Of a stretch of DNA of 64,000 nt, positions 8,331 to 17,775 are shown piece after piece. Made by a program: the position numbers and the translations under genes. The stretch covers positions 119,633-183,632 of the forward strand of contig JAIEFE010000015.1 of the NCBI GenBank assembly GCA_029067085.1. The letters are read 5' to 3'. Numbering within the stretch: the first letter of the stretch is position 1; each line of letters starts with the position of its first letter. The notes beneath the pieces were generated by a model. The model searched no databases, had not been told where the DNA came from, and worked only from the letters and a program-made list of their open reading frames with translations. This DNA is from Lachnospiraceae bacterium (GTDB taxonomy: Bacteria; Bacillota; Clostridia; Lachnospirales; Lachnospiraceae).

Positions 8331-10292
8331 CTACAGTACGGCGTTGACAATTTCCAGCGCTATGTCGTAAGCGTAATCCTTCACCGCCTTCTCGCACAGA
8401 CGCAGCATTTTCTTATCTGTCTCCGGCCTCTCATAGCGCTTCAGCTCCCGAAGCTTTGCCGCAGCGCTGTCCCCGTCGAAATCGTCCAGCCTGTCCGCCA
8501 GTTCCCTAAGCGCGTTGACCCACTCTTCCTCCGAAATCTTACGCGTAGCTGTACTCTCCGTCTTCTCAGTCTTCTTTTCCTCCGAATCCTCGCTCTCCAG
8601 ATAGACTTTCAGGCTGTCTCTCATGGTGTTCATCATGGAAAACAAGATCGGAGAACGCACAGTCACATCCTCAAGCTGTCCCGCCTTCGCCATCTTCTCC
8701 AGTTCAAAAGCCTCGTCAGCCAGATCATCGGCACCCACGTTTCTGGCATTGCCCTTTAAGGAGTGAACAATGATCGTATAGCCCGGCATATCTCCCTTAT
8801 TCAAAAAATCCTTCAGCGCCGCCTCTTTTTCCTGCAAAATGGAGTGAAAATCGTGAAGCACCTTACCGTAGAGCGCCTTGTCGCCGCCCATGTAGCGCAG
8901 CCCGTTGCGAAGGTTAAAGCCCATCAGATAAAGTTGACTCTCCCTGATGCCAAGTTCGCTTGCCTCCTCCGTCTGCTCATACTCGTCGCTGATCTTCCTG
9001 TTGTTTGTCAGATAGACCACGTTGCTCGGCAGATATGCAATCAGCATATCCTCCAGTTTATCCGCATCAATGGGTTTCGTGAGGTAGTCCTGAAAACCCT
9101 CCCGCAGATACAGCTCTCTGGCTCCCGCCACCGCATTGGCTGTGAGGGCGATAACCGGGACATCTCTCGACGGATTTCCCTCGAGCTCCCTGATTGCATG
9201 CAACGTCTGCACGCCGTCCATCACCGGCATCATATGATCCATACAGATCAGATGATACGTCTTTCGTTTGATCAGCTCCAGACACTCCTCTCCGCTGGAA
9301 GCCACGTCAATCTGCAGGCGTGTTGCCTTTAAGAGCCCCTGCGCCACCGCGAGATTCATGGCATTGTCGTCCACGATCAAGATTCTGCCCATGGGCGCAA
9401 TAAATTTCTCATGATAGTCCTCCATACTCCGCAGGCTTTCCCGGTACTGCTTCTCGAAATCGCCAAGCGGCTCTCTGTCCACCACCTTCTGCACGATCTT
9501 AAAGGAGAAGGCCGAACCCTTTCCGTACACACTCTGCACCTCAAGCTTCCCACCCATCATCTCGATCAGACGTTGAGTGATGGCAAGGCCCAGTCCCGTC
9601 CTGTCATTCTTGCTCCTGACCGTGGAATCCATCCGCTGAAAGGCCATAAACAGCTTCGGGATATCTTCCTCCTTGATACCGATTCCCGTATCTTTTACGA
9701 TCACGCAAATTTCAATGGTATCCTCCGATACATTCTCCCAGCTCACATGCAGCGTAATCTTTCCCTTCTCCGTATAACGCACCGCATTGGACAAAAGATT
9801 CCCGATGATCTGTCGGATATGGATCTCATCGCCAAGAAGTTTGTAGGGAATATCCTGAGCGATGTCCAGCGAAAGATCCAGCTTTTTCCTGCGCTGCTGC
9901 ACGGAGATGCTGTTGATCAGATCGTTTAACAGTGAACTTACATCATAGATGCCCTCCGTAAGTTCCATCTTATCCGCTTCCAGTTTGGAGAAATCCAGAA
10001 TATCGCTCACCAAGGCAAGCAGAATATTGCCCGCCTGTCTGATATCTCTGGCATACTCCTTGACAGCCTCCTCCTGGCTCTCCCTGAGGATCAGCTCGTT
10101 CAGTCCCAGAATCGTATTGATCGGCGTCCTCAGCTCGTGGGACATATTCGCCAAAAAGATGTCTCTGGCATATTCCGCCTTCTCTACCGCGCTCTTTGCC
10201 GCCTCCAGCTCTACATTTTTCTGCTGCAGCGCTTCCTTCGCCTGAGAAAGCTCCGTCCCCTTCTTCGTCGTTTTCTTTGTCTCCTGCCCCAT
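8331..10292 (-). CDS. Soluble hybrid histidine kinase (HisKA-HATPase-REC-HPt)
   Basis: 653 residues with a complete phosphorelay in one chain. A short coiled coil (residues ~15-45) leads straight into HisKA (NMSHELRTPINTILG, His52), then HATPase_c (IIGNLLSNAVRYTEKG, DTGIGIKEEDIPKLF, TGLGLAI). A receiver follows from about residue 300 (ILIVDDNAMN; phospho-acceptor Asp in MDHMMPVMDG, about residue 349), then an HPt domain (IIVHSLKGNARNVG, His about 509) and a C-terminal helical tail. There is no PAS, GAF or transmembrane region, so the stimulus must come through a partner protein. No DNA-binding response regulator is adjacent. It lies 74 bases downstream of folA. Confidence 0.9.
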   Translation of the reverse strand: MGQETKKTTKKGTELSQAKEALQQKNVELEAAKSAVEKAEYARDIFLANMSHELRTPINTILGLNELILRESQEEAVKEYARDIRQAGNILLALVSDILDFSKLEADKMELTEGIYDVSSLLNDLINSISVQQRRKKLDLSLDIAQDIPYKLLGDEIHIRQIIGNLLSNAVRYTEKGKITLHVSWENVSEDTIEICVIVKDTGIGIKEEDIPKLFMAFQRMDSTVRSKNDRTGLGLAITQRLIEMMGGKLEVQSVYGKGSAFSFKIVQKVVDREPLGDFEKQYRESLRSMEDYHEKFIAPMGRILIVDDNAMNLAVAQGLLKATRLQIDVASSGEECLELIKRKTYHLICMDHMMPVMDGVQTLHAIRELEGNPSRDVPVIALTANAVAGARELYLREGFQDYLTKPIDADKLEDMLIAYLPSNVVYLTNNRKISDEYEQTEEASELGIRESQLYLMGFNLRNGLRYMGGDKALYGKVLHDFHSILQEKEAALKDFLNKGDMPGYTIIVHSLKGNARNVGADDLADEAFELEKMAKAGQLEDVTVRSPILFSMMNTMRDSLKVYLESEDSEEKKTEKTESTATRKISEEEWVNALRELADRLDDFDGDSAAAKLRELKRYERPETDKKMLRLCEKAVKDYAYDIALEIVNAVL

Positions 10293-10366
10293 ATCTGCGT
10301 ACCCTTCCTTTATGCCGACAACTGCTACAAATTACGCCTGCCCTCAGCAGATTCACCTTTTACGGA

Positions 10367-10858
10367 TTAATTTTTCTTTTCATATTTAACAAAGTAATAC
10401 GGAAGATCAAAATAAGTCTGCTCTTCACTTTCCGTCGTGATCTCCCACGCCTCGTCCTGATCCAGATCAGGGAAATAGGCGTCCGCCTCATAGTCGTGAT
10501 CGATCTTTGTCACATGCACCACATCGCAGTCCGGAAGCATCATGCGATAAACGCTCTCCCCGCCGATAATATAAACATCCTCTGTCGGGTATTTCTTAAG
10601 TTCCTCATCCAGTTCCGCCCTGCTGTGCACCACCACAGCATCTTTCACCTTATAATCCGGATTCGTGGACAGAATAATGTTTGTCCTGTTCGGAAGCGGC
10701 ATGCCCTGCGGGAAAGTCTCCAGCGTCTTTCTGCCGAGCACCACCACCTTGCCCGTGGTCTCCTGTCTGAAGTTTTTGTGATCCGCCGGAATTCTCACCA
10801 ACAGATTGTTCTTACAGCCAATGGCCCAGTTGTTGTCCACCGCTACGATTGCGTTCAT
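10367..10858 (-). CDS. folA: Dihydrofolate reductase
   Basis: 163 residues, the usual DHFR length. It opens with MNAIVAVDNNWAIGCKNNLL (the mobile Met20-type loop), then VVVLGRKTLETFP and DVYIIGGESVYRMM, the NADPH-binding signatures. It reduces dihydrofolate to tetrahydrofolate, regenerating the cofactor oxidised by thymidylate synthase, whose gene lies 29 bases upstream on the same strand. The thyA-folA pair is a classic operon. Confidence 0.95.
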   Translation of the reverse strand: MNAIVAVDNNWAIGCKNNLLVRIPADHKNFRQETTGKVVVLGRKTLETFPQGMPLPNRTNIILSTNPDYKVKDAVVVHSRAELDEELKKYPTEDVYIIGGESVYRMMLPDCDVVHVTKIDHDYEADAYFPDLDQDEAWEITTESEEQTYFDLPYYFVKYEKKN

Positions 10859-10887
10859 AAGCTCTCCTCGTTTTCCCTCAGCACCTG

Positions 10888-11736
10888 TTACACCGCGATC
10901 GGGATATTCTCGATCTGCGGACCCGTGACATAGTTCTCCACCTTCACATCATCTCTGGTAAACTGATAGAAATCCGTGATCTCCGGATTCAGCCAGAATG
11001 TGGGTGCGTCGTAGACCGGCCGCTCGATCAGCTCCTTAATGAGTGGAATATGTCTGTCGTAAATGTGGGCATCCGCGATCACATGGACGAGTTCCCCGAC
11101 CTCCAAGCCGCACACCTGAGCCAGCATATGGACAAGCACCGCGTACTGCACTACATTCCAGTTGTTGGCAGCCAGCACATCCTGGGAGCGCTGGTTCAGG
11201 ATGGCGTTTAAGGTCAGTTTTTCATGATCTTTTTTCTGCGTCACGTTAAACGTCATGCTGTAGGCGCAGGGATAGAGATTCATCTCGGAAAGATCCTGAT
11301 GGACATAGAGATTCGTCATAATGCGGCGGCTGAAGGGATTGTTTTTCAGATCATAGATCACCCTGTCCACCTGATCCATCATGCCTTCTTTATACTGATG
11401 TTTCACGCCCATCTGATATCCGTATGCCTTGCCGATGCTTCCGTTTTCATCCGCCCACTCATCCCAGATATGGCTGTTTAAATCGTTGATATTATTCGAC
11501 TTTTTCTGCCAGATCCACAGCATCTCGTCCGTTGCAAGCTTTAACGCCGTCTTTCTGAGCGTCAGGATCGGGAACTCCCTCGACAGGTCATAGCGGTTCA
11601 CCACGCCGAAGCGTTTCACCGTGTAGGCGCTCTCCCCGTCAGGCCAGTGGGGCCTCACCTTCTCCCCCTCCGTGCTCGTCCCATTCTCCAATATATCCTT
11701 ACACATGTCTATAAAAATATAGTCCGCCAAACTCAT
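10888..11736 (-). CDS. thyA: Thymidylate synthase
   Basis: 282 residues of the classical ThyA family, which makes dTMP from dUMP and methylene-tetrahydrofolate. Visible features are NNPFSRRIMTNLYV (phosphate-binding Arg), the catalytic Cys in LYPCAYSMTFNV, and NQRSQDVLAANNWNVVQYA. The residue after the catalytic Cys is Ala where most ThyA enzymes have His, and the RSxD segment is also divergent, so this belongs to a side branch of the family. A GAGAGGA ribosome site precedes the ATG. A structured element (11781-11866) occupies the upstream gap. Confidence 0.9.
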   Translation of the reverse strand: MSLADYIFIDMCKDILENGTSTEGEKVRPHWPDGESAYTVKRFGVVNRYDLSREFPILTLRKTALKLATDEMLWIWQKKSNNINDLNSHIWDEWADENGSIGKAYGYQMGVKHQYKEGMMDQVDRVIYDLKNNPFSRRIMTNLYVHQDLSEMNLYPCAYSMTFNVTQKKDHEKLTLNAILNQRSQDVLAANNWNVVQYAVLVHMLAQVCGLEVGELVHVIADAHIYDRHIPLIKELIERPVYDAPTFWLNPEITDFYQFTRDDVKVENYVTGPQIENIPIAV

Positions 11737-11780
11737 GCTGCGTTAGTCCTCTCATATTTAAAGTTATGTAAACCATTCAG

Positions 11781-11866
11781 GAAGAATGCGCTCTTTGCAT
11801 TCTTCTGACCATGACTTAGCTGAACTTAGGCACCGTCTTCTGGTGCCTTAGTTTAGCTTCATGGTC
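11781..11866. other. Bulged double-hairpin element, copy 1
   Basis: In plus-strand order: hairpin 1 is GAAGAATGC/GCATTCTTC (11781-11789 and 11797-11805). One T follows. Hairpin 2 has an 8-bp outer stem (11807-11814/11859-11866, GACCATGA/TCATGGTC), a 3-base bulge (CTT), a 9-bp stem (11818-11826/11850-11858, one G-T pair), an internal loop and a 6-bp inner stem GGCACC/GGTGCC. CATTCAG precedes hairpin 1. The same layout recurs at 49164-49257. It lies between the nuclease gene and thyA; its right edge overlaps the nuclease stop codon. There is no T tail, so it is not a standard terminator. Function is unknown. Confidence 0.6.
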
Positions 11867-13460
11867 GATCCCATCGGTCGCAGAGCGAATTGATCTGATC
11901 CGCAAACCGCGCCAGATCCTTGTTCGCACCGCCCTCGTTCTTGTAGATAACGGCCATAAGGCGCTGACCGCTCGCCAGAAGCCTTGTAAAGACAGTAGCC
12001 ACAGAGCGGGCCTTCTTCTTAACAGGCACAGGATCCGCCTCGTAGATGAACTCGCCGCTTATCAGATCAAAGCGCGTCCCGCTGTAAGGCGCATACGCAT
12101 TCTGCCCGTGCTCTCCTTTCAGGCATTCCGTAAAGAGCGTACACACGCTGTCCTCACCGTGCACCACAAAAATCCTGTCCGGTTTTTTTGTAAAACCGTC
12201 CACCCAGCGCAGCAACCCGTCCTTATCCGCATGACCGCTCATGCCGATCAGTTTCATAATATCGGCTCTCACCTCGATAGGTTCGCCGAAGAGCTTGACC
12301 TCCTCCACGCCGTCCACCAGCATACGGCCAAGCGTTCCTACCGCCTGATAGCCAACGAACAGAATCGTACACTCGTGCCGCCAGAGATTATGCTTTAAGT
12401 GATGTCTGATACGGCCCGCCTCGCACATGCCGGAAGCGGATATGATAACTTTTGGCGTATGTTCAAAGTTGATCGCTCTGGATTCGTCACTTGTAATCGC
12501 AAGACGAAGACCCGGAAAAGTGATCGGATTGATGCCCTTTCTGACTAAGGCCATGGCCTCCTCATCAAAACATCTCGCCTCATTTTTATGAAAGATTCCC
12601 GTGGCCTCCACCGCCAGCGGGCTGTCCACATAAACCGGGAAGTCCTCATGCCCCTTCACCAGCCCCTCGGCCTTGATCTGCCGCAGAAAGTAGAGCATCT
12701 CCTGCGTTCTGCCCACCGCAAAGGACGGGATCACCACATTGCCTCCCCGATCGAAGGTGGTCTGTAATATTTTCGTCAGCTCCCCTACATAGTCCACCTG
12801 TTCCTTAGTGTGGAACCTGTCACCGTAGGTGGATTCCATGATCACATAATCTGCTTCTTCTGTATTTTGGGGATCTTTTATAAGCGGCTGGGCGCTGTTT
12901 CCGATGTCTCCGGAAAAGACAAGCTTTTTCGTCACATCTCCCTCCGTAGCCCAGACCTCGATACTGGAAGAACCTAACAGATGGCCGATATCCGTAAATC
13001 TGATCTTTACACCCTCGCATACAGTCACTTCGCTGTCATAATCGCAGGGAACAAGACGTCTGATCGTACCGTCAGCATCCTCCATCGTGTAGAGCGGCTC
13101 CGTCAGCTCGCTCTCCGCACTTCTCTTCGCCTTACGATTCTTCCACTCCGCCTCCTGCATCTGAATGTGCGCACAGTCGCGAAGCATAATACTGCACAGA
13201 TCGCAGGTTGGCGCCGTAGCGAAGATCTGTCCCCGAAAGCCTCTGGCATACAACAGCGGGAGAAGTCCTGAATGGTCGATGTGTGCATGGGTTAGAAACA
13301 CATAGTCAATCAGCGCCTCATCCACAGGCAGGTCACAGTTTTCAAATACATTGACCCCCTGCTCCATACCGTAATCCACCAGAATATTTTTATCGCCTAC
13401 ACGAAGGTAATGACAGCTCCCTGTCACCTCATGATCAGCCCCAATAAACATCAGTTCCAT
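11859..13460 (-). CDS. Metallo-beta-lactamase/beta-CASP RNA nuclease
   Basis: 533 residues. The metallo-beta-lactamase domain has FIGADHEVTGSCHYL, the zinc motif THAHIDHSG, and GHLLGSSSIEVW. The beta-CASP insert contains FAVGRTQEMLYFL and SASGMCEAGRIRHHL, and an RMMBL segment ends in SGHADKDGLL. This matches the CPSF/YSH1-like (YprB/TTHA0252-type) ribonucleases, which cut or trim RNA in the cytoplasm. The C-terminal ~80 residues beyond RMMBL are less conserved. The stop codon TGA is part of the base of the hairpin element that follows. Confidence 0.9.
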   Translation of the reverse strand: MELMFIGADHEVTGSCHYLRVGDKNILVDYGMEQGVNVFENCDLPVDEALIDYVFLTHAHIDHSGLLPLLYARGFRGQIFATAPTCDLCSIMLRDCAHIQMQEAEWKNRKAKRSAESELTEPLYTMEDADGTIRRLVPCDYDSEVTVCEGVKIRFTDIGHLLGSSSIEVWATEGDVTKKLVFSGDIGNSAQPLIKDPQNTEEADYVIMESTYGDRFHTKEQVDYVGELTKILQTTFDRGGNVVIPSFAVGRTQEMLYFLRQIKAEGLVKGHEDFPVYVDSPLAVEATGIFHKNEARCFDEEAMALVRKGINPITFPGLRLAITSDESRAINFEHTPKVIISASGMCEAGRIRHHLKHNLWRHECTILFVGYQAVGTLGRMLVDGVEEVKLFGEPIEVRADIMKLIGMSGHADKDGLLRWVDGFTKKPDRIFVVHGEDSVCTLFTECLKGEHGQNAYAPYSGTRFDLISGEFIYEADPVPVKKKARSVATVFTRLLASGQRLMAVIYKNEGGANKDLARFADQINSLCDRWDRP

Positions 13461-13627
13461 AGAAAGCCCCTCCTATTCCAGATTTATCATACCATTTTTT
13501 TTGAAAACCGTAAATCATTTCGGGCATTTCTTTTTATATTTCTTATCGTTTTCCGCATTTTTCCGCATCTTTCAACATCGCTCGCCGCTTCCATACAATA
13601 TAATAAAACGTGATAAGGTGACCTCCC

Positions 13628-14263
13628 ATGTCCTTTGCACTCTCTTCTCTTTTGCTCTTTTTGACGGCGGTATCTCTGGATTCTCTGACAGCGGGTTTTT
13701 CCTACGGCACGAACGACGTCCATGTAAAGGCTCCCGCCCTTCTTCCTCTGGCTCTCGTCCCCGCTCTCTTCATCACGGCAGCTCAGGGGATCGGCTCCTT
13801 CGTCGGCTCCTTTCTTCCGGCCGGCATTCTTCCCTGCCTTTCCTTTCTCCTTCTGTTTCTGATCGGAATCGCAAAGCTTTTTGAAAGTCTGATCCGCCTT
13901 CTGGCAAAAAAACACCCCAGTCTCATGGGAAACTGGGGCTGTAAGATCAAACAGCTGAACATTGTCTTTACCGTCTACCTCTCTCCTGAAGAAGCCAATC
14001 GGACCGAGCTTCAGGTTTTAAGTGTCAAGGAGGCGCTCCTCCTAAGTCTGGCGCTCTCTCTGGACAGTATTCTCGTCGGTATGGCTTTCTGCTTTACCGC
14101 GCTTTCTCCGTTCCTCCTCTTTTTATCCGCCGCCCTCTGCAACCTTCTCCTGTTTTCAGGCGGTTATTTTCTGGGGCGGCTGCTCTTCCGCCTGCTCCGC
14201 TTTGACCTCTCCTGGCTCAGCGGTCTCTGCCTCCTTCTGTTAGCCTTCCGCGCTCTGGCATGA
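13628..14263 (+). CDS. MntP/YtaF-like membrane protein
   Basis: 211 residues with about six hydrophobic helices. Two internally related halves each carry a LDS motif (SLDSLTAGFSYG near the N-terminus, SLDSILVGMAF at about residue 145), typical of the MntP manganese-efflux superfamily and its sporulation branch YtaF. A central loop (residues ~90-130) is hydrophilic. A metal-ion export role is likely; the YtaF pattern suggests a sporulation setting, but the substrate cannot be read from the sequence. The start has an AAGGTGACC ribosome site. Its 3' end overlaps the convergent ATPase gene by 24 bases. Confidence 0.75.
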   Translation: MSFALSSLLLFLTAVSLDSLTAGFSYGTNDVHVKAPALLPLALVPALFITAAQGIGSFVGSFLPAGILPCLSFLLLFLIGIAKLFESLIRLLAKKHPSLMGNWGCKIKQLNIVFTVYLSPEEANRTELQVLSVKEALLLSLALSLDSILVGMAFCFTALSPFLLFLSAALCNLLLFSGGYFLGRLLFRLLRFDLSWLSGLCLLLLAFRALA

Positions 14264-16951
14264 AGCCTGTTTTACCGTTCTTTCCGCCGCTCCCGCTGCC
14301 ACCAGAAATTCATGTACGATCAGGGGTGTTGCTGAGAGAGCGGTCAGCCTGCCCCACTCCCCGAGAGAGAGCGGTACTGTACCAAAGAGCGCAATCAGAG
14401 CCGGCACCTCCGTGACCGCTGCCTGCAAAAGAATGCCCAACCCAAGCGCAAGCAGCATATAGGGATTGTTCCTATGATTCATTCGAAAGATCGAGCGGTT
14501 CACATCACGCATACCGATGGCGTGAAAGAGCTGGCTGATCCCCAGCACCGTGAAGGCATGCGTCTGCGCTCTTGCCAATACGGATCCTATCTGCAGCCCT
14601 TCTAATATATTATGTAAACTCAGTGGGAGCCCTTCCGCAACAATACGGTCATAGGGAACCTTCAAAAATGCCGCCAGCGTAATGCCGCCGATGACCAACC
14701 CGTAGCAGATCACGCACATCAGTCCTCCTCTCGCAAAGAGAGACTCTTCCTTTTTTCTCGGCGCCTCCCGCATCAGACTCTCCGTGTCATTCTCATCCAC
14801 TCCCAACGCAAGCGCCGGAAGCGAATCCGTGATCAGGTTGATCCAGAGGATGAAGCCTGCCTTTAAGGGCGCAGGCAGTCCCGCCGCAATGGTCAAGAGC
14901 ATGGTCAGGATCTCACCCAGATTGGATGACAGGAGAAACAGCACAGATTTTCGTATGTTTTCATAGATACCTCTCCCCTCCCGTATTGCCGTATGGATCG
15001 TAGCTACATTGTCGTCCATCAGCACGAAATCCGCCGCACCTCTGGCCACGTCGGTACCGCCCTCCCCCATGGCGATCCCGATATCCGCCGCCTGCAGCGA
15101 GGGCGCGTCGTTGACGCCATCCCCTGTCATGGCCACAATTTTATGTAAACCTTTATACCCCTCCACAATGCGCACCTTATGCTCCGGCGTCACCCTCGCA
15201 AAAACCCTCAGCGCGGGAAGCCGCTGTAAAAAACTCTGCTCCCGCAGACGATCCAGCTCCCTTCCGGTAATACACTCCTCCGGACGGCTCGCAATCCCCA
15301 GTTCTTTTGCGATGGAAAAGGCCGTGTCGGGATGATCACCCGTGATCATCACTGTAGTTACCCCTGCCTGTGCAAAGCCCCGCACCGCCTCGGCCGCCTC
15401 CGGTCTGATCGGATCCTGCATGCTGACAAAGCCCAAAAACACCAGATTGCGCTCCCCCATATTTCCCGTCGGTTCCATGGCGAGCGCCAGCACTCTTCTG
15501 CCCTCGCCCGTCAGCCTCTTCTGTACCCTGAGCAGTCGGCTGCGCTCCTGTTCGTCGAGCACCTTTGCGCCGTTTTCCGTCTGGCAGCTGCCGCAGTTTT
15601 CCAGAATCCGCTCTGCCGCACCCTTCGTGTAGGCAACCTCGCCGCCCGTCTCCCGGTGCTTTGTCGTCATCATCTTTCTCTCCGCATCGAAGCCGATCTC
15701 CCGAAGCCGCGGATACTGCCTCCTGACCTCCTCGATCGAAACACCGCAGTCCGCCACCAGATGAAGAAGAGCAAGCTCCGTGGGATCCCCCAGCTCCTGT
15801 CCGGGCTGCCCATCGTTGCAGAGAACGCAGGCACGCAGGAAGCGGCCCGCGCAGCTATTCTCCTGCCCTGCGGAAAATCCGCCTGCAAAGAGCGTATCAA
15901 AGCCCGTCCGTCCTGTAAGCTTTCCGTTCAGATAGCACTCCGTCACCGTCATCTTATTCTGTGTCAGTGTACCCGTCTTGTCCGAACATACCACTTCCAC
16001 CGCGCCCAGCGTCTCCACTGCAGAAAGTTTTCGGACAATGGTCTTTGCCTTCACCATACGGGAGACGCTCAATGCCAATACGATCGTCACGATCGCAGGA
16101 AGTCCCTCCGGCACCGCAGCAACCGCCAGCGAAACAGATGTTAAGAGCATCTCTCCCACATCCCGCTTCTGCAGCACCGCCACCACAAAGAGAAGAACGC
16201 AGATACCCACTGCCAGCGCGCTCAAAATCTTTCCCAGCTCTCCCAGCCGTACCTGCAGAGGCGTCGGATTTTCCTTATGGCCGTGCAGCATATCCGCAAT
16301 GTGACCGACCCGGGTATCCATCCCCGTAGCTGTCACCACGCCCCGTCCCCTTCCCCGTGTAACATAGGTGGACATGTAAGCCATGTTTCTGCTGCTGTTC
16401 TCCCCTTCCCCATTCTCCACAAAACCGGCATCCTTCTCCACCGGTACAGACTCTCCTGTTAGGGTAGACTCTTCTGCATAAATGCCTAAAGTTTCAATAA
16501 GTCTGACATCTGCCGGCACTCGATTCCCTGCTTCCAGAAACACCACATCCCCGGGTACCAGCTCTTCCGCCGGCAGTTCCACCCGGACGCCGGCCCTGAG
16601 AGCCACCGCCCTTGGCTGGGAAATCTTCTTGAGCGCTTCCACAGCGCGGCCGGCCTTTCCTTCCTGAATGATGCCCACCGTCGCATTCAGGGCGACCACC
16701 ACCACAATAATGATGGCATCCCCAAATTCATAGAGCATCATAGAAATCGCCATCGCCACCACCAGAATCAGAATGAGTGGATCGTTCAGCTGTTCCAGGA
16801 TTCGTTTCGCAAGACTTTTCTTCTCCTGCTCCCGCAGTCTGTTTAAACCATACTTCTTCCTGCGCTCTGCGACTCCTTTCGCATCAAGCCCCCTCTCCGC
16901 GTCCGTCTGCAGCCCCCGGATTGCCTCAGAAACAGTTCTATTCTCATACAT
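14240..16951 (-). CDS. Calcium-type P-type ATPase (IIA)
   Basis: About 903 residues from the chosen start. It carries the cation ATPase N-domain, the actuator TGES (STLTGESVPVEK), the phosphorylation site CSDKTGTLTQNKM, the hinge GDGVNDAPSL, and membrane cation ligands PEGLP (M4), NLGEILTMLL (M5) and NLITDSLPALALGVDEND (M6). These match SERCA-like bacterial Ca2+ pumps that export calcium from the cytoplasm. An in-frame ATG exists at 17056, but the one at 16951 follows a GGGAGG ribosome site and begins at the conserved region, so it was chosen. It overlaps the convergent MntP-like gene by 24 bases. Confidence 0.92.
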   Translation of the reverse strand: MYENRTVSEAIRGLQTDAERGLDAKGVAERRKKYGLNRLREQEKKSLAKRILEQLNDPLILILVVAMAISMMLYEFGDAIIIVVVVALNATVGIIQEGKAGRAVEALKKISQPRAVALRAGVRVELPAEELVPGDVVFLEAGNRVPADVRLIETLGIYAEESTLTGESVPVEKDAGFVENGEGENSSRNMAYMSTYVTRGRGRGVVTATGMDTRVGHIADMLHGHKENPTPLQVRLGELGKILSALAVGICVLLFVVAVLQKRDVGEMLLTSVSLAVAAVPEGLPAIVTIVLALSVSRMVKAKTIVRKLSAVETLGAVEVVCSDKTGTLTQNKMTVTECYLNGKLTGRTGFDTLFAGGFSAGQENSCAGRFLRACVLCNDGQPGQELGDPTELALLHLVADCGVSIEEVRRQYPRLREIGFDAERKMMTTKHRETGGEVAYTKGAAERILENCGSCQTENGAKVLDEQERSRLLRVQKRLTGEGRRVLALAMEPTGNMGERNLVFLGFVSMQDPIRPEAAEAVRGFAQAGVTTVMITGDHPDTAFSIAKELGIASRPEECITGRELDRLREQSFLQRLPALRVFARVTPEHKVRIVEGYKGLHKIVAMTGDGVNDAPSLQAADIGIAMGEGGTDVARGAADFVLMDDNVATIHTAIREGRGIYENIRKSVLFLLSSNLGEILTMLLTIAAGLPAPLKAGFILWINLITDSLPALALGVDENDTESLMREAPRKKEESLFARGGLMCVICYGLVIGGITLAAFLKVPYDRIVAEGLPLSLHNILEGLQIGSVLARAQTHAFTVLGISQLFHAIGMRDVNRSIFRMNHRNNPYMLLALGLGILLQAAVTEVPALIALFGTVPLSLGEWGRLTALSATPLIVHEFLVAAGAAERTVKQASCQSAEG

Positions 16952-17075
16952 ACGCTTATCCTCCCGCCTTTTTAGACCTGTCCGCCCTTCCGTCCACGAG
17001 GAAGGCTTGTCATTTCTTTTTAAGGTATATGCGCATATGTACTCGTTTATGTCCACATTAAAAAGAAGCTACCGT

Positions 17076-17579
17076 TTAGTAGCCTCTTATCTTATCCGTT
17101 CCGTCATCGATTGTATTTTCGATCTTTTTCACCACCACATAGTAGCCTGCACCGCCTGCCGGCTCCACAAACACTCTGTCGCCGACTTTGTGTCCGAGCA
17201 GCGCCTTCCCGAGCGGAGACTCTGTGCTGATCAACCCTTCCAGAGAATTGCTCCGTACCGTCGTCACCAGCTTGCATGTTTCCGTGAGATTATCCTCCTC
17301 GAAGAAAATCTCCACCGTATTGTTCATGCCGACCTCGTCTTCCGCGGATTCGTCGGAAACCACCACGGCTGTTTTTATCATCCGTTCCAGATAGCGGATG
17401 CGGCTTTCATTCTGGTTTTTCACCTTCTTCGCCGCATGGTATTCGAAGTTCTCGCTCAGATCGCCGTGGGCTCTGGCCGTTTTCACATCCTCCAGAGCTT
17501 CCTTGCGCACCACCAGTTTGCGGTACTCGATCTCCTCCTCCATCTTTTGGATATCCTGTTTTGTCAATTCATTATACAT
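17076..17579 (-). CDS. greA: Transcription elongation factor GreA-type
   Basis: 167 residues. An N-terminal coiled-coil finger carries acidic tip residues in ARAHGDLSENFEYHAAK, which is the GreA signature. The C-terminal FKBP-like domain contains ISTESPLGKALLGHKVGD. The protein inserts into the RNA polymerase secondary channel and stimulates cleavage of backtracked RNA. The C-terminal tail is a little longer than in standard 157-residue GreA. It lies upstream of the ATPase gene on the same strand (124 bases). Confidence 0.93.
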   Translation of the reverse strand: MYNELTKQDIQKMEEEIEYRKLVVRKEALEDVKTARAHGDLSENFEYHAAKKVKNQNESRIRYLERMIKTAVVVSDESAEDEVGMNNTVEIFFEEDNLTETCKLVTTVRSNSLEGLISTESPLGKALLGHKVGDRVFVEPAGGAGYYVVVKKIENTIDDGTDKIRGY

Positions 17580-17713
17580 TTATAGTCCTTTACACAAATT
17601 GCCGTGCCTTTGTTTCTCCTCGTTCTTTGTTGCCCTAACTTATAACATCTTTTTCTTTTTTTGTCAAACATATCATTGTATAATTTTTGATACAATTTCC
17701 TGCAAAGTTTTTA

Positions 17714-17742
17714 TTGACAAAGTACAACTCCTATAGTATATT
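17714..17742 (+). promoter_or_regulatory. Promoter of tRNA-Gly
   Basis: TTGACA (17714-17719) and TATATT (17737-17742) are separated by exactly 17 bases. The start point would fall near 17749, about 27 bases before the tRNA. Confidence 0.75.
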
Positions 17743-17775
17743 AATAAATGTCCGAGCGATATGGTCGGTCAGTAA

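Noticed and set aside
11781..11866. The double hairpin as an ordinary terminator
   Set aside because: No T run follows on either strand, and the layout is shared with a second site far away.
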